Source: Chitinophaga varians (GTDB lineage Bacteria; Bacteroidota; Bacteroidia; Chitinophagales; Chitinophagaceae). From it: a stretch of DNA of 64,000 bases. The DNA is taken from NCBI RefSeq assembly GCF_014529945.1, contig NZ_JACVFB010000005.1, positions 496,001-560,000 of the forward strand, given 5' to 3'. The number at the start of each line of letters is the position of its first letter. Position 1 is the first letter of the stretch. The position numbers and the translations under genes were made by a program. Positions 8,524-17,175 of the stretch are shown one piece after another. The notes beneath the pieces are model-generated. The model worked only from the letters and a program-made list of their open reading frames with translations. It was not told the origin of the DNA and made no database searches.

Positions 8524-9735
8524 TTACGCATGATCGTATGCCGGCTGCCACGATTGACTAACGCCCGTTTCTATGGCCTTGTTGGCCATATGTACGGCTA
8601 TGGCGGCTATCTTACCCGTCTCCGCATTAGAGGCGGGAGGAATATTTTTACGGATACTTTCTGCAAAAGCCAGCAGCGCAGAAGTGGTGGGTTCCGGCTG
8701 TGGTTGCCCGGGAACACCGAATTTCAGTGGCACACCTTCTCCCGTCTGGTCCGTTTTGGTGGCGCCGGTAACGCCATCTACCACGGCCAGCTCCTTCTTT
8801 CCTTCTTCACTGTATACAAATGCTTTGTCCCGCTGTATTTCGATAGTGCCACGATTGCCCAGCACCCGGATGGAATAGCCCTTGTAAGCATTGCTGAGGA
8901 TGGAAGAAACACTGGCTTTCACACCATCGGGATATTCAAAGACCGTCCGCACATTATCCCACGTTTCCCTGCCGTCTTTCCAGTAGTCGATGCCGCCCAT
9001 GCCCACTACGCGAAGCGGATGCGCATCCAGCAGATAATTCACCATATCGATCTGATGCCCACACAATTCCGCTATCAGGCCACCGGAGTATTCGCGGTAC
9101 ATGCGCCAGTTGATCAGCCGCTCCATGGCCGGATCGGTAACAGGATTTCTCCAATCGGCATTGCGATGGTACTGACATTCAAAATGGGTGACTTTCCCCA
9201 GCCAGTTTTGTCCGATCACTTCTTTTACCCGGTGATAGAGATCGTAATAGCGGTATTGGTGACCTACCTGTAAAACCAATCCGCTTTTCCGCACCTGAGC
9301 GGCCAGCTGCAATGCCTGTGGAATATCATAAGTCATGGTTTTTTCGAGATATACATGTTTACCTGCATTCAGTGCATCTTTGGCCATAGGGTAATGCAAA
9401 GAGAGCGGTGTGGCGATGATCACGGCTTCCACCTTTTTATCTTCCAGTAGCTGCCGGTAATCGGTATACGCTTTGGCGCCTTTGGCGGCGAGCGACAGGC
9501 CATGTTGTAAATGCGCAGGTATCACATCGCAGCAGGCTATCAGTTCCATACCGGGCATTTTCTGCAATAGTTTGGCGATACCGCTGCCGCGGTTGCCCGT
9601 GCCGATCATGCCGATTTTTAAGGGGGCTGCGACTGTCTGCCCTATGACAGGCAAGGCGTTGGTTAACATGGCACCGGATAGTGCCACAGCGCCGGTATAT
9701 AAAAACTTTCTACGGGTAAAATGGTGGTCTTGCAT
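8524..9735 (-). CDS. Tat-exported Gfo/Idh/MocA-family oxidoreductase
   Basis: 403 residues. The N-terminal TRRKFLYTGAVALSGAM is a twin-arginine signal. The Rossmann motif KIGMIGTGNRGSGIAKLL follows at about residue 41, then CDVIPAH and the family signature around EAVIIATPLSLHYPMAKDALNAGKHVYLEKT, in which the EK pair is typical of Gfo/Idh/MocA enzymes. The family binds NAD(P) and oxidises or rearranges sugars and inositols. It is divergent from the GH109-like gene at 9866 with a 34-bp palindrome between them, and sits at the edge of the pectin-type locus, so a sugar substrate is likely. The exact substrate cannot be read from sequence. Confidence 0.85.
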   Translation of the reverse strand: MQDHHFTRRKFLYTGAVALSGAMLTNALPVIGQTVAAPLKIGMIGTGNRGSGIAKLLQKMPGMELIACCDVIPAHLQHGLSLAAKGAKAYTDYRQLLEDKKVEAVIIATPLSLHYPMAKDALNAGKHVYLEKTMTYDIPQALQLAAQVRKSGLVLQVGHQYRYYDLYHRVKEVIGQNWLGKVTHFECQYHRNADWRNPVTDPAMERLINWRMYREYSGGLIAELCGHQIDMVNYLLDAHPLRVVGMGGIDYWKDGRETWDNVRTVFEYPDGVKASVSSILSNAYKGYSIRVLGNRGTIEIQRDKAFVYSEEGKKELAVVDGVTGATKTDQTGEGVPLKFGVPGQPQPEPTTSALLAFAESIRKNIPPASNAETGKIAAIAVHMANKAIETGVSQSWQPAYDHA

Positions 9736-9770
9736 ATCCTACAAAATAATCAATTAAATACCCTGTGGGA

Positions 9771-9804
9771 GATAAAAGAGCGAGAACGTTCTCGCTCTTT
9801 TATC
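9771..9804. promoter_or_regulatory. Perfect 34-bp palindrome between divergent sugar genes
   Basis: Half-site GATAAAAGAGCGAGAAC is followed directly by its exact reverse complement, with no spacer; the centre is GAACGTTC. It lies in the 130-bp gap between the starts of the divergent genes at 9735 (minus) and 9866 (plus). The central AACGTT resembles LacI/CcpA-type operators, whereas the A-run / GC arm / T-run structure also resembles a bidirectional terminator. An operator is favoured by position, since terminators are not expected between divergent starts. Confidence 0.55.
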
Positions 9805-9865
9805 TGGCGGGGGACTGGCATTGCTCTTCGCCAGTGATTATATTTAATGTGAAAACAAACCACCC

Positions 9866-11275
9866 ATGCAAGCGAACCGCAGAAATTTCCTGAAACTAAC
9901 CGGCCTGCTGGGCCTTGGCTTTACCGGCAGTGGTATCACCAAAGGCTATGCCGATGCAAAAGACGCGTATACCGCCTATGAGAAAAGCAGCTATTCCCAA
10001 ACGTTTAATATGTCCGGCTACGCTGCACCGAAGCTGGACAAAGTTCGTATCGGCTTCATCGGATTGGGCAACCGGGGCCCTGCCGCTGTAAAACGGATGG
10101 CCCATATTGAAGGGGTGGACATCAAAGGCCTTTGCGATCTGCGCCCGGAGAAAGTAGACGCCGTCCGGAAACAACTGGCATCTGTGCCGGGGTTCAAACC
10201 GGATGTTTATACCAGCCAACCGGAAGCCTGGAAAAAAATGTGCGAGCGCCCGGACATCGACCTGATATACATCTGCACACCATGGGCTTTGCATACGCCT
10301 ATGGCAGTTTTTGCCATGGAGCACGGTAAACACGTATGCGTGGAAGTGCCGGCCGCCAAAACGGTGGATGAATGCTGGCAACTGGTGAAAACATCAGAAC
10401 GTACCCGCCGGCATTGCATGATACTGGAAAACTGCTGTTATGATTTCTTTGAACTGCTGACCCTGAATATGGCCCGCCAGGGCTTCTTCGGTGATATCAT
10501 ACACTGCGAAGGCGCCTACATACACGATCTGCTGGAAGGTAATTTCTCCAAAGATAAATACTGGGAGATGTGGCGACTGAAAGAGAATGTGCGGCATGGC
10601 AATCTCTACCCTACCCACGGCCTGGGCCCGGTGAGCCAGATCATGGACCTTAACAGGGGCGATAAAATGGAATATCTCACTTCTATGTCCGGCAACGATT
10701 TTATGATGGGTAAAATGGCAAAAGAACTGGCGGCAACTGATCCCTTTTATCAGCCTTATGTGGGTAAGTCATTCCGGGGAAATATGAACACCACTACTAT
10801 CCGGACGAATAAAGGACGCACCATCATGATACAGCATGATGTGACTTCCCCGCGGCCCTATTCCCGCATCCACACGGTCAGTGGTACCAAAGCCACCGCC
10901 CAGAAATACCCGCTTCCCGAACGGATTGCCATCGGCGACAACTGGGCTACTGCGGAAGAATACAAGGCGCTGACGGAGAAGTTTGAACCCGCTATCACCC
11001 GGCAGATAGGGGAGATGGCCCGTAAGTTTGGCGGCCATGGCGGCATGGATTTCCTGATGGACTGGCGCACGATCGACTGCCTGCGTAACGGGCTGCCGCT
11101 GGATATTGATGTGTACGACGCTGCCTTATGGAGCGTTATCGGTCCGCTCAGCGAATGGTCGGTAGCGCATCGCTCCAATTCCATCGACGTGCCGGACTTC
11201 ACCGGTGGATCATGGAAAACCAATCAACCGGTGGACATTACACTCGCGAAAGGAGGCACTACCAAAATCATCTGA
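9866..11275 (+). CDS. GH109-like glycosidase (NAD-dependent alpha-N-acetylgalactosaminidase family)
   Basis: 469 residues. NRRNFLKLTGLLGLGF is a twin-arginine signal. The Rossmann motif RIGFIGLGNRG lies at residues 61-71, followed by a Gfo/Idh-type segment (YICTPWALHTPMAVFAMEHG, then VEVPAAKTVDECW). The C-terminal block with GGHGGMDFLMDWR, CLRNGLPLDIDVYDAALW is the pattern I recognise as diagnostic of GH109, whose members cleave alpha-N-acetylgalactosamine using tightly bound NAD by redox-assisted elimination. The acetylesterase gene starts 18 bp downstream, so the two form an operon. In a pectin-like locus the true substrate may differ from GalNAc. Tat export fits a periplasmic enzyme with a preloaded nucleotide cofactor. 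Confidence 0.8.
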   Translation: MQANRRNFLKLTGLLGLGFTGSGITKGYADAKDAYTAYEKSSYSQTFNMSGYAAPKLDKVRIGFIGLGNRGPAAVKRMAHIEGVDIKGLCDLRPEKVDAVRKQLASVPGFKPDVYTSQPEAWKKMCERPDIDLIYICTPWALHTPMAVFAMEHGKHVCVEVPAAKTVDECWQLVKTSERTRRHCMILENCCYDFFELLTLNMARQGFFGDIIHCEGAYIHDLLEGNFSKDKYWEMWRLKENVRHGNLYPTHGLGPVSQIMDLNRGDKMEYLTSMSGNDFMMGKMAKELAATDPFYQPYVGKSFRGNMNTTTIRTNKGRTIMIQHDVTSPRPYSRIHTVSGTKATAQKYPLPERIAIGDNWATAEEYKALTEKFEPAITRQIGEMARKFGGHGGMDFLMDWRTIDCLRNGLPLDIDVYDAALWSVIGPLSEWSVAHRSNSIDVPDFTGGSWKTNQPVDITLAKGGTTKII

Positions 11276-11293
11276 TCAACAAAAATATACTTC

Positions 11294-12058
11294 ATGCGAT
11301 TCACCAAGATCACAAGGGCTATGCTGGCGGCTATGGGGCTGCTGCTCTGTAGTTTCCTGCCTCAGCAAAAGAAAGTACGCATCTTCTCCATCGGTGATTC
11401 TACCATGTGCGACTATGATCAACAGTACCTTACCGGATTTGGGGGCGACAGCCTGTATCCCATCCGCGGCTGGATGCAGATGGCGCGTACCCTTTTCCCG
11501 CCATACGTGGAAGTACATAATGCGGCCCGCAGCGGCAGAAGCTCCAAAAGCTTTCGCACAGAAGGATACTGGCAAAAGGTGATCGACAGCGTACAACAGG
11601 GCGACTATGTGTTCATCATGTTTGGACCTAATGATCAGAAGCCGGATACCGCCCGGCATACCGATCCCCATACTACCTTCCGTCAGAACCTGGTCAATTA
11701 TGTAAACGAAGTAAGAAACAAAAAGGGCCTCCCTGTTCTGTTTACCTGCATCGTTCGCCGGAAATTTGACAGCAACGGCAAAATAGAAAATACACACGGC
11801 GATTACCCTGCGGTGGTGCGGGAGATCGCTGCTGAAATGAAAGTGCCCCTGGTAGACCTGAATAGAAAATCCGCAGCACTGCTGGAAAGCTATGGACCGG
11901 AAGCCTCCAAAAAATTATTCCTGCACATCCAACCGGGTATCTTCCCCAAACTACCGGATGGTAAAAAAGATGATACCCATATGAGTGAATACGGTGCTAC
12001 GAAAGTAGCGGAAGTGGCTTTGGCAGAACTTAAAAATTTAGGGATTTTTTCATTTTGA
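11294..12058 (+). CDS. SGNH/GDSL esterase, rhamnogalacturonan acetylesterase-like
   Basis: 254 residues. The signal peptide is MRFTKITRAMLAAMGLLLCS. All four SGNH blocks are seen: nucleophile Ser36 in FSIGDSTM, the Gly block around AARSGRSSKSF (residue 81), the Asn block FGPND (Asn113) and the catalytic pair DDTH (Asp226, His229). This arrangement matches the CE12 rhamnogalacturonan acetylesterases, which remove O-acetyl groups from pectin backbones and so open them to lyases. It lies 18 bp after the GH109-like gene and is probably co-transcribed with it. It is convergent to the SusD gene, and the last codons form one arm of the long hairpin at 12051-12138. Confidence 0.85.
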   Translation: MRFTKITRAMLAAMGLLLCSFLPQQKKVRIFSIGDSTMCDYDQQYLTGFGGDSLYPIRGWMQMARTLFPPYVEVHNAARSGRSSKSFRTEGYWQKVIDSVQQGDYVFIMFGPNDQKPDTARHTDPHTTFRQNLVNYVNEVRNKKGLPVLFTCIVRRKFDSNGKIENTHGDYPAVVREIAAEMKVPLVDLNRKSAALLESYGPEASKKLFLHIQPGIFPKLPDGKKDDTHMSEYGATKVAEVALAELKNLGIFSF

Positions 12059-12138
12059 TATTTTTTTATTGATGTACGAAGACCAAAGCGATTTTATTCG
12101 TTTCTATCTTCGCACATCAATAAAAAAATATCAAAATG
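12051..12138. terminator. Long hairpin between convergent genes, likely bidirectional terminator
   Basis: Arms of 32 bp (12051-12082 and 12107-12138) match with a single mismatch, and the outer 25 bp are perfect (CATTTTGATATTTTTTTATT and onward). The loop is 24 bases. The left arm includes the final codons and stop of the esterase gene; the right arm ends 1 bp before the SusD stop codon. A/T-rich outer arms would give a U-run in either direction. The length is unusual for an ordinary terminator. Confidence 0.7.
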
Positions 12139-12139
12139 A

Positions 12140-13909
12140 TTAGTATCCGTAATCCTGTGTTAGCTTGTGATTGGCTTCGATTGATGTTTGTGGTATCGGT
12201 AACAACTCACTGCGATTGGGTGTGAAAAGCTGTGCCACGTTGGTTATCCAGCTGGTGGTGATGGAGCTGGTCCAGTTGGCTTTTGCATACCCGGTAGGAA
12301 TGGTAGCGGGGGTAGGCTGGTACAGAGAGTTGCCCCATATCACAGTGGCAGAACCGGTTTTGTAATACATTACCTGTGGAAGATTGTTGTAGGGTGGTTC
12401 GCGGTTCATCATCTTCGTATAGTTGGCCCTTGTTTCCTGTATTTTTTGATAGAGAAGATTCCAGCGGATGAGATCATACTTGCGGATGCCTTCTCCTCCA
12501 AATTCAAAAGAGCGTTCGGCCACCAGTGCCTGAAAGAAAGTTTCTTTGGTGCCCGGTGTCAGTCCGATTTTATTTTCATTGCCTTTAAAGCCCCTTTTTC
12601 TTACTTCCTCGTAAGCCGCTATGGCAGCACCTGTAGGGCCGTTGTTTAATTCATTCTCTGCTTCCGCGAACATCAGCAGTACATCGGAAAAGCGTAGTAC
12701 GGGCCAGTTGATACCCAGCTGCTGAGCGGTGGTAGTGGGCGCTGGTGTGATCCAGTCGGCGCGGAATTTTCCGCTGACCATATTCACGATCGTTTGCACC
12801 GTTTTCGTTTTGTCTGCGTTGTTGTAATAAGGCGCCGCAGTTACATCCCGGCGTGTATCCAGCGAATCAAAGGAATAAAAATAGGTGGGGATAATGCGGA
12901 TAGAACTGTTGCCCAGTTGACCGGTATTGCCGGCCACAAAAAAACGTGGACCGTCATAATAGCCGAGGTTGCCTGTCAATCCCACTGCCATGGCTATTTC
13001 AAACATCACTTCTCCGTACGGGTCCTGTTTGTAGGCATCCAGTCCGTCTTTGAATACGGCCTGGAAGACAGGGTTGAGGGTATGTTTGTCGCGACGCTGC
13101 ATGATGTCAGCGCATTCGTCGCGTGCCATTTTGTAGTATTCCGGATAATCTGCGGTACGTTCCATTTTGCGTGAAGCACGACGCAGGGAATAGCCTCCCC
13201 TGAACAACGCTATCCTTGCGCGTAAGCCTTTCACGGCTCCTTTGGTGATTCTTTCGTCTGCCGCCACGCCTGGCTCGTTACGCCAGGGTACCAGTTCCGC
13301 GGCCAGTTTCAGGTCGTTGAGGATACGGCGATAGATGGTATCCCGGTCCGTTTTGGGAAGGAACAAATCCGGCTGGTCGATAGACGGTTCAAATTGTGCG
13401 GGCACATCTCCCCAATTCCGGATCAGTTCAAAGTAGTACTGGGCGCGAAGGGTAAGCGCTTCACCATGCAGCCGGCGCAACTGCTGCTGTTCGGTGGCGC
13501 TGCCTTTGCTGTACAGGTCCATGGCCGGAATGTTCCGGATGCAGGTATTAGCGCGTTCAATGCCAACGTACAGCTGCTGAAAAGGGCCGGGCAATTGTGC
13601 ATTGGTGGCTTGCAGGTTGTAGCGGGAAAGATCGCGGGAGCTGTTGTCCGGCGCGGAGGTGTTGGTGACACCGATCATTTCATCATTATCGTAGGGATAC
13701 ATGAGGCTCAACCTACTGCCATAGGCCTGCTGGTGGGTGAGAGGCTCATAGGCGCCGATAACGGCGCTGGTGGCGTTGGGCACGTCGCTGAAGATATACC
13801 GCTCGTCGAAAGCGGAGGAAGGTTCCTTGTCGAGGAATTTCTTGCAGGAAACGGTCATTGTCAATATGGCGATACATCCTGTGTAGTAAGCTATCTTCAT
13901 CATCTTCAT
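12140..13909 (-). CDS. susD-like: SusD/RagB-family outer-membrane lipoprotein
   Basis: 589 residues. A lipoprotein signal ends at Cys22 (ILTMTVSC), followed by KKFLDKEPSSAFDERYIF, the usual SusD opening. The protein is rich in helices with TPR-like segments (LHGEALTLRAQYYFELIRNWGDVP) and ends with the RagB/SusD C-terminal domain (LLPIPQTSIEANHKLTQDYGY). SusD proteins cap the SusC barrel on the cell surface and bind the glycan. Its ATG overlaps the SusC stop by 4 bp (13906-13909), so the two are translationally coupled. The pectate lyase upstream and the esterase downstream point to a pectic glycan ligand. Confidence 0.92.
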   Translation of the reverse strand: MKMMKIAYYTGCIAILTMTVSCKKFLDKEPSSAFDERYIFSDVPNATSAVIGAYEPLTHQQAYGSRLSLMYPYDNDEMIGVTNTSAPDNSSRDLSRYNLQATNAQLPGPFQQLYVGIERANTCIRNIPAMDLYSKGSATEQQQLRRLHGEALTLRAQYYFELIRNWGDVPAQFEPSIDQPDLFLPKTDRDTIYRRILNDLKLAAELVPWRNEPGVAADERITKGAVKGLRARIALFRGGYSLRRASRKMERTADYPEYYKMARDECADIMQRRDKHTLNPVFQAVFKDGLDAYKQDPYGEVMFEIAMAVGLTGNLGYYDGPRFFVAGNTGQLGNSSIRIIPTYFYSFDSLDTRRDVTAAPYYNNADKTKTVQTIVNMVSGKFRADWITPAPTTTAQQLGINWPVLRFSDVLLMFAEAENELNNGPTGAAIAAYEEVRKRGFKGNENKIGLTPGTKETFFQALVAERSFEFGGEGIRKYDLIRWNLLYQKIQETRANYTKMMNREPPYNNLPQVMYYKTGSATVIWGNSLYQPTPATIPTGYAKANWTSSITTSWITNVAQLFTPNRSELLPIPQTSIEANHKLTQDYGY

Positions 13910-16900
13910 AATGTCAGATTTAAACCAAAAAAGAAAGAGCGGCTGCGCGGATATGCGGCATAATCTACTCCCGGCGTAATAGGTGTGGAACGACGGGAAT
14001 TGACTTCAGGATCGTAACCGGTGTAACGGGTAAGCACGGCCAGATTGTTGCCGGTGGCGTAAATCCGCAGGCTGCCGATCTTCGCCCTGCTCAACCATCT
14101 GGACGGAAACGTATAGCCGATGGTGATATTATTTATCCGCAGGAAGGAGCCGTCTTCCACGGCCCAGGAGGTAGGATAGAAAGCGCCGGCGCCGGAGATG
14201 GGCATCCAGATATTGGCGCCGCTGTTCACAGCGGCCAGCTCCTCAGGGGACGCGCCGGTGACTACCTGTTTGCCACCTACGGTGATCACCTGCTGTATTA
14301 CTTTTCCGTTGTTGTCGATGGTGCGCCAGCGGTCTTCCATGATGCCCAGCATGTTGGTATGGCGTGAGTAGGCATTGGTAAATTCCACTTTGTTGGCATT
14401 GAGGATACTATTACCGACCACAAAGTTCAGGAAAACGCTCAGATCAAAATTTTTGTATACGAACTGCTGATTCAGGCCGCCGCTGTATTGGGGATTGGCA
14501 TTGCCGATAATGGTTTTGTCGCTTTCATCGATGATGCCGTCGCCGTTGAGGTCTTTTAGTTTCATCCAGCCGGGCTGGGCGACGCCGATGGCGGAGGATA
14601 CGTCTGTGACGCCTGGTTTCAGGCTGTATATTTTCGTACTGGCGTCATAGTTAAAATCATTCAGCGTGTAGAAGCCATCGTTTACGAACCCATACATCGA
14701 GCCCACCGCCTCTCCGGTCCTGACAATGAAATCGGCCGGCTGTCCGGAGATGCCCCAGCCGGAGTTTTTATAGAACTGTGTCAGGTAACCGGAAAGTGAT
14801 TCCACCTTGTTGCGGTTGAATGCGATGTTGAATGTGGAAGTCCAGCTGAAATCATTTTTCTGTATGATCGTGGCGGCCAGTTGCAGCTCTATGCCCCTGT
14901 TGGATGTGGTACCTACGTTCTGCAATTGTTCCAGATAACCTGAGCTGGTGGGAATACGGATGGGGATAAGCAGGTCTTTTACTTTGTTGTCATATACATC
15001 TGCGGTGAATTGCAGCCTGTCTTTGAAGAAAGCTGCATCCAGCCCGATATTGCGTGACACGGTAGTTTCCCATTTCAGGTTTTTGTTAGCCAGACTGTTA
15101 GCGGCATAACCAGGGGTGATCTGTTCGTTGAGCGCATATTGCGCATTGGCGGCGTAGGTGTTCAGGTAGAGGTAGTCGCCGATACGGTTGTTGCCGGACA
15201 GGCCATAACTCACACGCAGTTTCAGGTCGGAGATGACATGTACCTCGCGCATAAACGCTTCCTGTGATACCCGCCAGGAGAGCGCTGCCGACGGGAAGTA
15301 TCCCCAGCGTTTGTCGGGCGCGAATTTAGAGGAACCATCTGCACGGAGGCTGGCGCTGAATAGATATTTGTCCTGATAGTCGTAGTTGATTTTTCCAAAG
15401 AAAGACAGCAGGCTGCTTTCGAGCACCGTCGTTTTAGGAAAGAGCGGTACCGTCTGCCCCAGGTTGAACTGCGCGAAAGCCTTCTCCGGCGTGATGCCCG
15501 CGGGGAAGTAACGCAACTCGTTGTCCAGCATATTGGACGTGGTGGTGTAGGTTTCTTCTCCGAGCAACACATTCACATGATGACCACTTTTTGCTCTGTT
15601 CGCGTAAGTGAGTACGTTAGCGTTGTTCAGTGAGCTGCGATGGGTGAGTATATTGCTGATAAGCGGCAGGTTGGCGCCATTGAGCCTCGAATTGGAGGTG
15701 ACGGAGCCATCGAACGCATTCAGCTCCTGGCTGTTGCGGTCGTAGCCGATCGTGGAACGGAAAGAGAAATTTTTGCTGAAGGTGTAGTTCAGGTAACCGC
15801 CGATGTTGAATATGCGGGTATATCTTCTCCGGTATTGCGCATTGCTGAGCAGTACGGGATTAATAATACCCAGACCGTTGCCGGCGTTGGTGTCGTTGTA
15901 ATAATCCACGTCGTCTTCTTCTTCCGCGTTGCTATTATCAAGTTTAAAAGGACGGTATTTGATGGCGTGTCGCAGCCCGTTATATGCGGATGCGCCTTCG
16001 TTGGAAGAGCCGGCGCCGCTGATAGTTTCATCGCTGTACCTTACGTTGAGGCCTATACGTAATTTGTCGTTGGCTTTGTGGTCCAGTTTAAAGTTGAGGA
16101 GGTTACGTTTTAATCCTGCATCGAGCATGATACCTTCTTCCTGATTGTTGGTATACGAGAGGTTGAACCGTGTGCTGTTGGTACCACCGGCGATGCTGAC
16201 GTTATGCGTTTGCATCAGTGCTTTGCGGCCGAAGACATTTTCCTGCCAGTCGATGGTGGGAATGGACTTGTATTTCTCCAGATCTTCCCCGTAGATATTG
16301 GCGAAAGAGAGGCTGTCTGCCGAGAGGCCGCGGCTTCTTTCATATTGATAGAGCACAAACTCATAAGGAGAGAGTACTTTCAGCGCTTTAGGCAGGCGTC
16401 GTATACCGACGGTGCCGTTGTAGCTGACGATTGTTTTGCCTTCTTTCCCGTTTTTGGTGGTGATGATCACGACGCCGTTGGCGCCGCGGGCGCCGTATAT
16501 GGCCGTAGCGGAAGCATCTTTGAGTACATCTACAGATTCGATGTCCTGTGGCGCGATGCCGGCAAATCCGTCTTCCACCTGCACACCATCGATGATGTAA
16601 AGTGGCGCATTGTCTTGTGTAACGGACCCGCCGCCCCGTACTTTAATGGTGAAGTCTGAGCCGGGCTTACCTTCTGAGGAGGTGATCTGTACGCCGGCCA
16701 GGCGGCCGGTGAGCGCTTCCGCCGCGGAGTTGACCGGGATGTCTTTCAGCTGTTTGGCATTAACGGAAGATACTGCGCCTGTCAGGTCTTTTCGTCTGAC
16801 AGTAGCGTAACCTACTACCACTACATCGCTGATGTTTTTCGTTTCCATCGCCAAAGACACATCAATCACCGCACGGCGATTAATAGTCTCTTCCCGGCTG

Positions 16901-17175
16901 ACATGGCCGGTATAGGAGAAAACCAGCTTGTCGGCGACAGCTGGTAGCTTCAGTTTATAACGGCCTTTTTCGTCGGTGATAGTGGCTGTTGGGGTGCCTT
17001 TCCATCTAACGGTGACGCCTATGAGTGGTTGGTGATCTTCTGCTGAAGTAACCGTTCCCGTTATGGTGCTTCCCTGCGACTGTGCTGTGGCGGCGGGCGC
17101 CAGCCACAGCATCATACAGACGAACACGGCGGTGAGTTGTTGGGTAAAATCCTTTTTATACATCATGACAATCAT
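13906..17175 (-). CDS. susC-like: SusC/RagA-family TonB-dependent glycan transporter
   Basis: 1089 residues. The signal peptide ends near residue 31 (LAPAATAQ). A carboxypeptidase-regulatory-like domain follows (GTVTSAEDHQPLIGVTVRWK, residues about 40-115), then the SusC-typical TonB-box-like strand ISDVVVVGYATVRRKDLTGA and the plug domain to about residue 245 with IRVRGGGS-like and DVLKDASATAIYGARGANGV signatures, then a 22-strand barrel. SusC imports oligosaccharides across the outer membrane with energy from TonB. It overlaps the pectate lyase stop by 4 bp at 17172-17175 and the SusD start by 4 bp, so pectate lyase, SusC and SusD form one tightly coupled leftward operon. Starts at internal Met4 or Met5 are also possible. 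Confidence 0.93.
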   Translation of the reverse strand: MIVMMYKKDFTQQLTAVFVCMMLWLAPAATAQSQGSTITGTVTSAEDHQPLIGVTVRWKGTPTATITDEKGRYKLKLPAVADKLVFSYTGHVSREETINRRAVIDVSLAMETKNISDVVVVGYATVRRKDLTGAVSSVNAKQLKDIPVNSAAEALTGRLAGVQITSSEGKPGSDFTIKVRGGGSVTQDNAPLYIIDGVQVEDGFAGIAPQDIESVDVLKDASATAIYGARGANGVVIITTKNGKEGKTIVSYNGTVGIRRLPKALKVLSPYEFVLYQYERSRGLSADSLSFANIYGEDLEKYKSIPTIDWQENVFGRKALMQTHNVSIAGGTNSTRFNLSYTNNQEEGIMLDAGLKRNLLNFKLDHKANDKLRIGLNVRYSDETISGAGSSNEGASAYNGLRHAIKYRPFKLDNSNAEEEDDVDYYNDTNAGNGLGIINPVLLSNAQYRRRYTRIFNIGGYLNYTFSKNFSFRSTIGYDRNSQELNAFDGSVTSNSRLNGANLPLISNILTHRSSLNNANVLTYANRAKSGHHVNVLLGEETYTTTSNMLDNELRYFPAGITPEKAFAQFNLGQTVPLFPKTTVLESSLLSFFGKINYDYQDKYLFSASLRADGSSKFAPDKRWGYFPSAALSWRVSQEAFMREVHVISDLKLRVSYGLSGNNRIGDYLYLNTYAANAQYALNEQITPGYAANSLANKNLKWETTVSRNIGLDAAFFKDRLQFTADVYDNKVKDLLIPIRIPTSSGYLEQLQNVGTTSNRGIELQLAATIIQKNDFSWTSTFNIAFNRNKVESLSGYLTQFYKNSGWGISGQPADFIVRTGEAVGSMYGFVNDGFYTLNDFNYDASTKIYSLKPGVTDVSSAIGVAQPGWMKLKDLNGDGIIDESDKTIIGNANPQYSGGLNQQFVYKNFDLSVFLNFVVGNSILNANKVEFTNAYSRHTNMLGIMEDRWRTIDNNGKVIQQVITVGGKQVVTGASPEELAAVNSGANIWMPISGAGAFYPTSWAVEDGSFLRINNITIGYTFPSRWLSRAKIGSLRIYATGNNLAVLTRYTGYDPEVNSRRSTPITPGVDYAAYPRSRSFFFGLNLTL

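Noticed and set aside
8093..8533. Open reading frames across the repeat array encoding Lys/Arg-rich proteins
   Set aside because: The sequence consists of translated 44-bp tandem repeats and covers the start of a real regulator; codon use and composition are unnatural.
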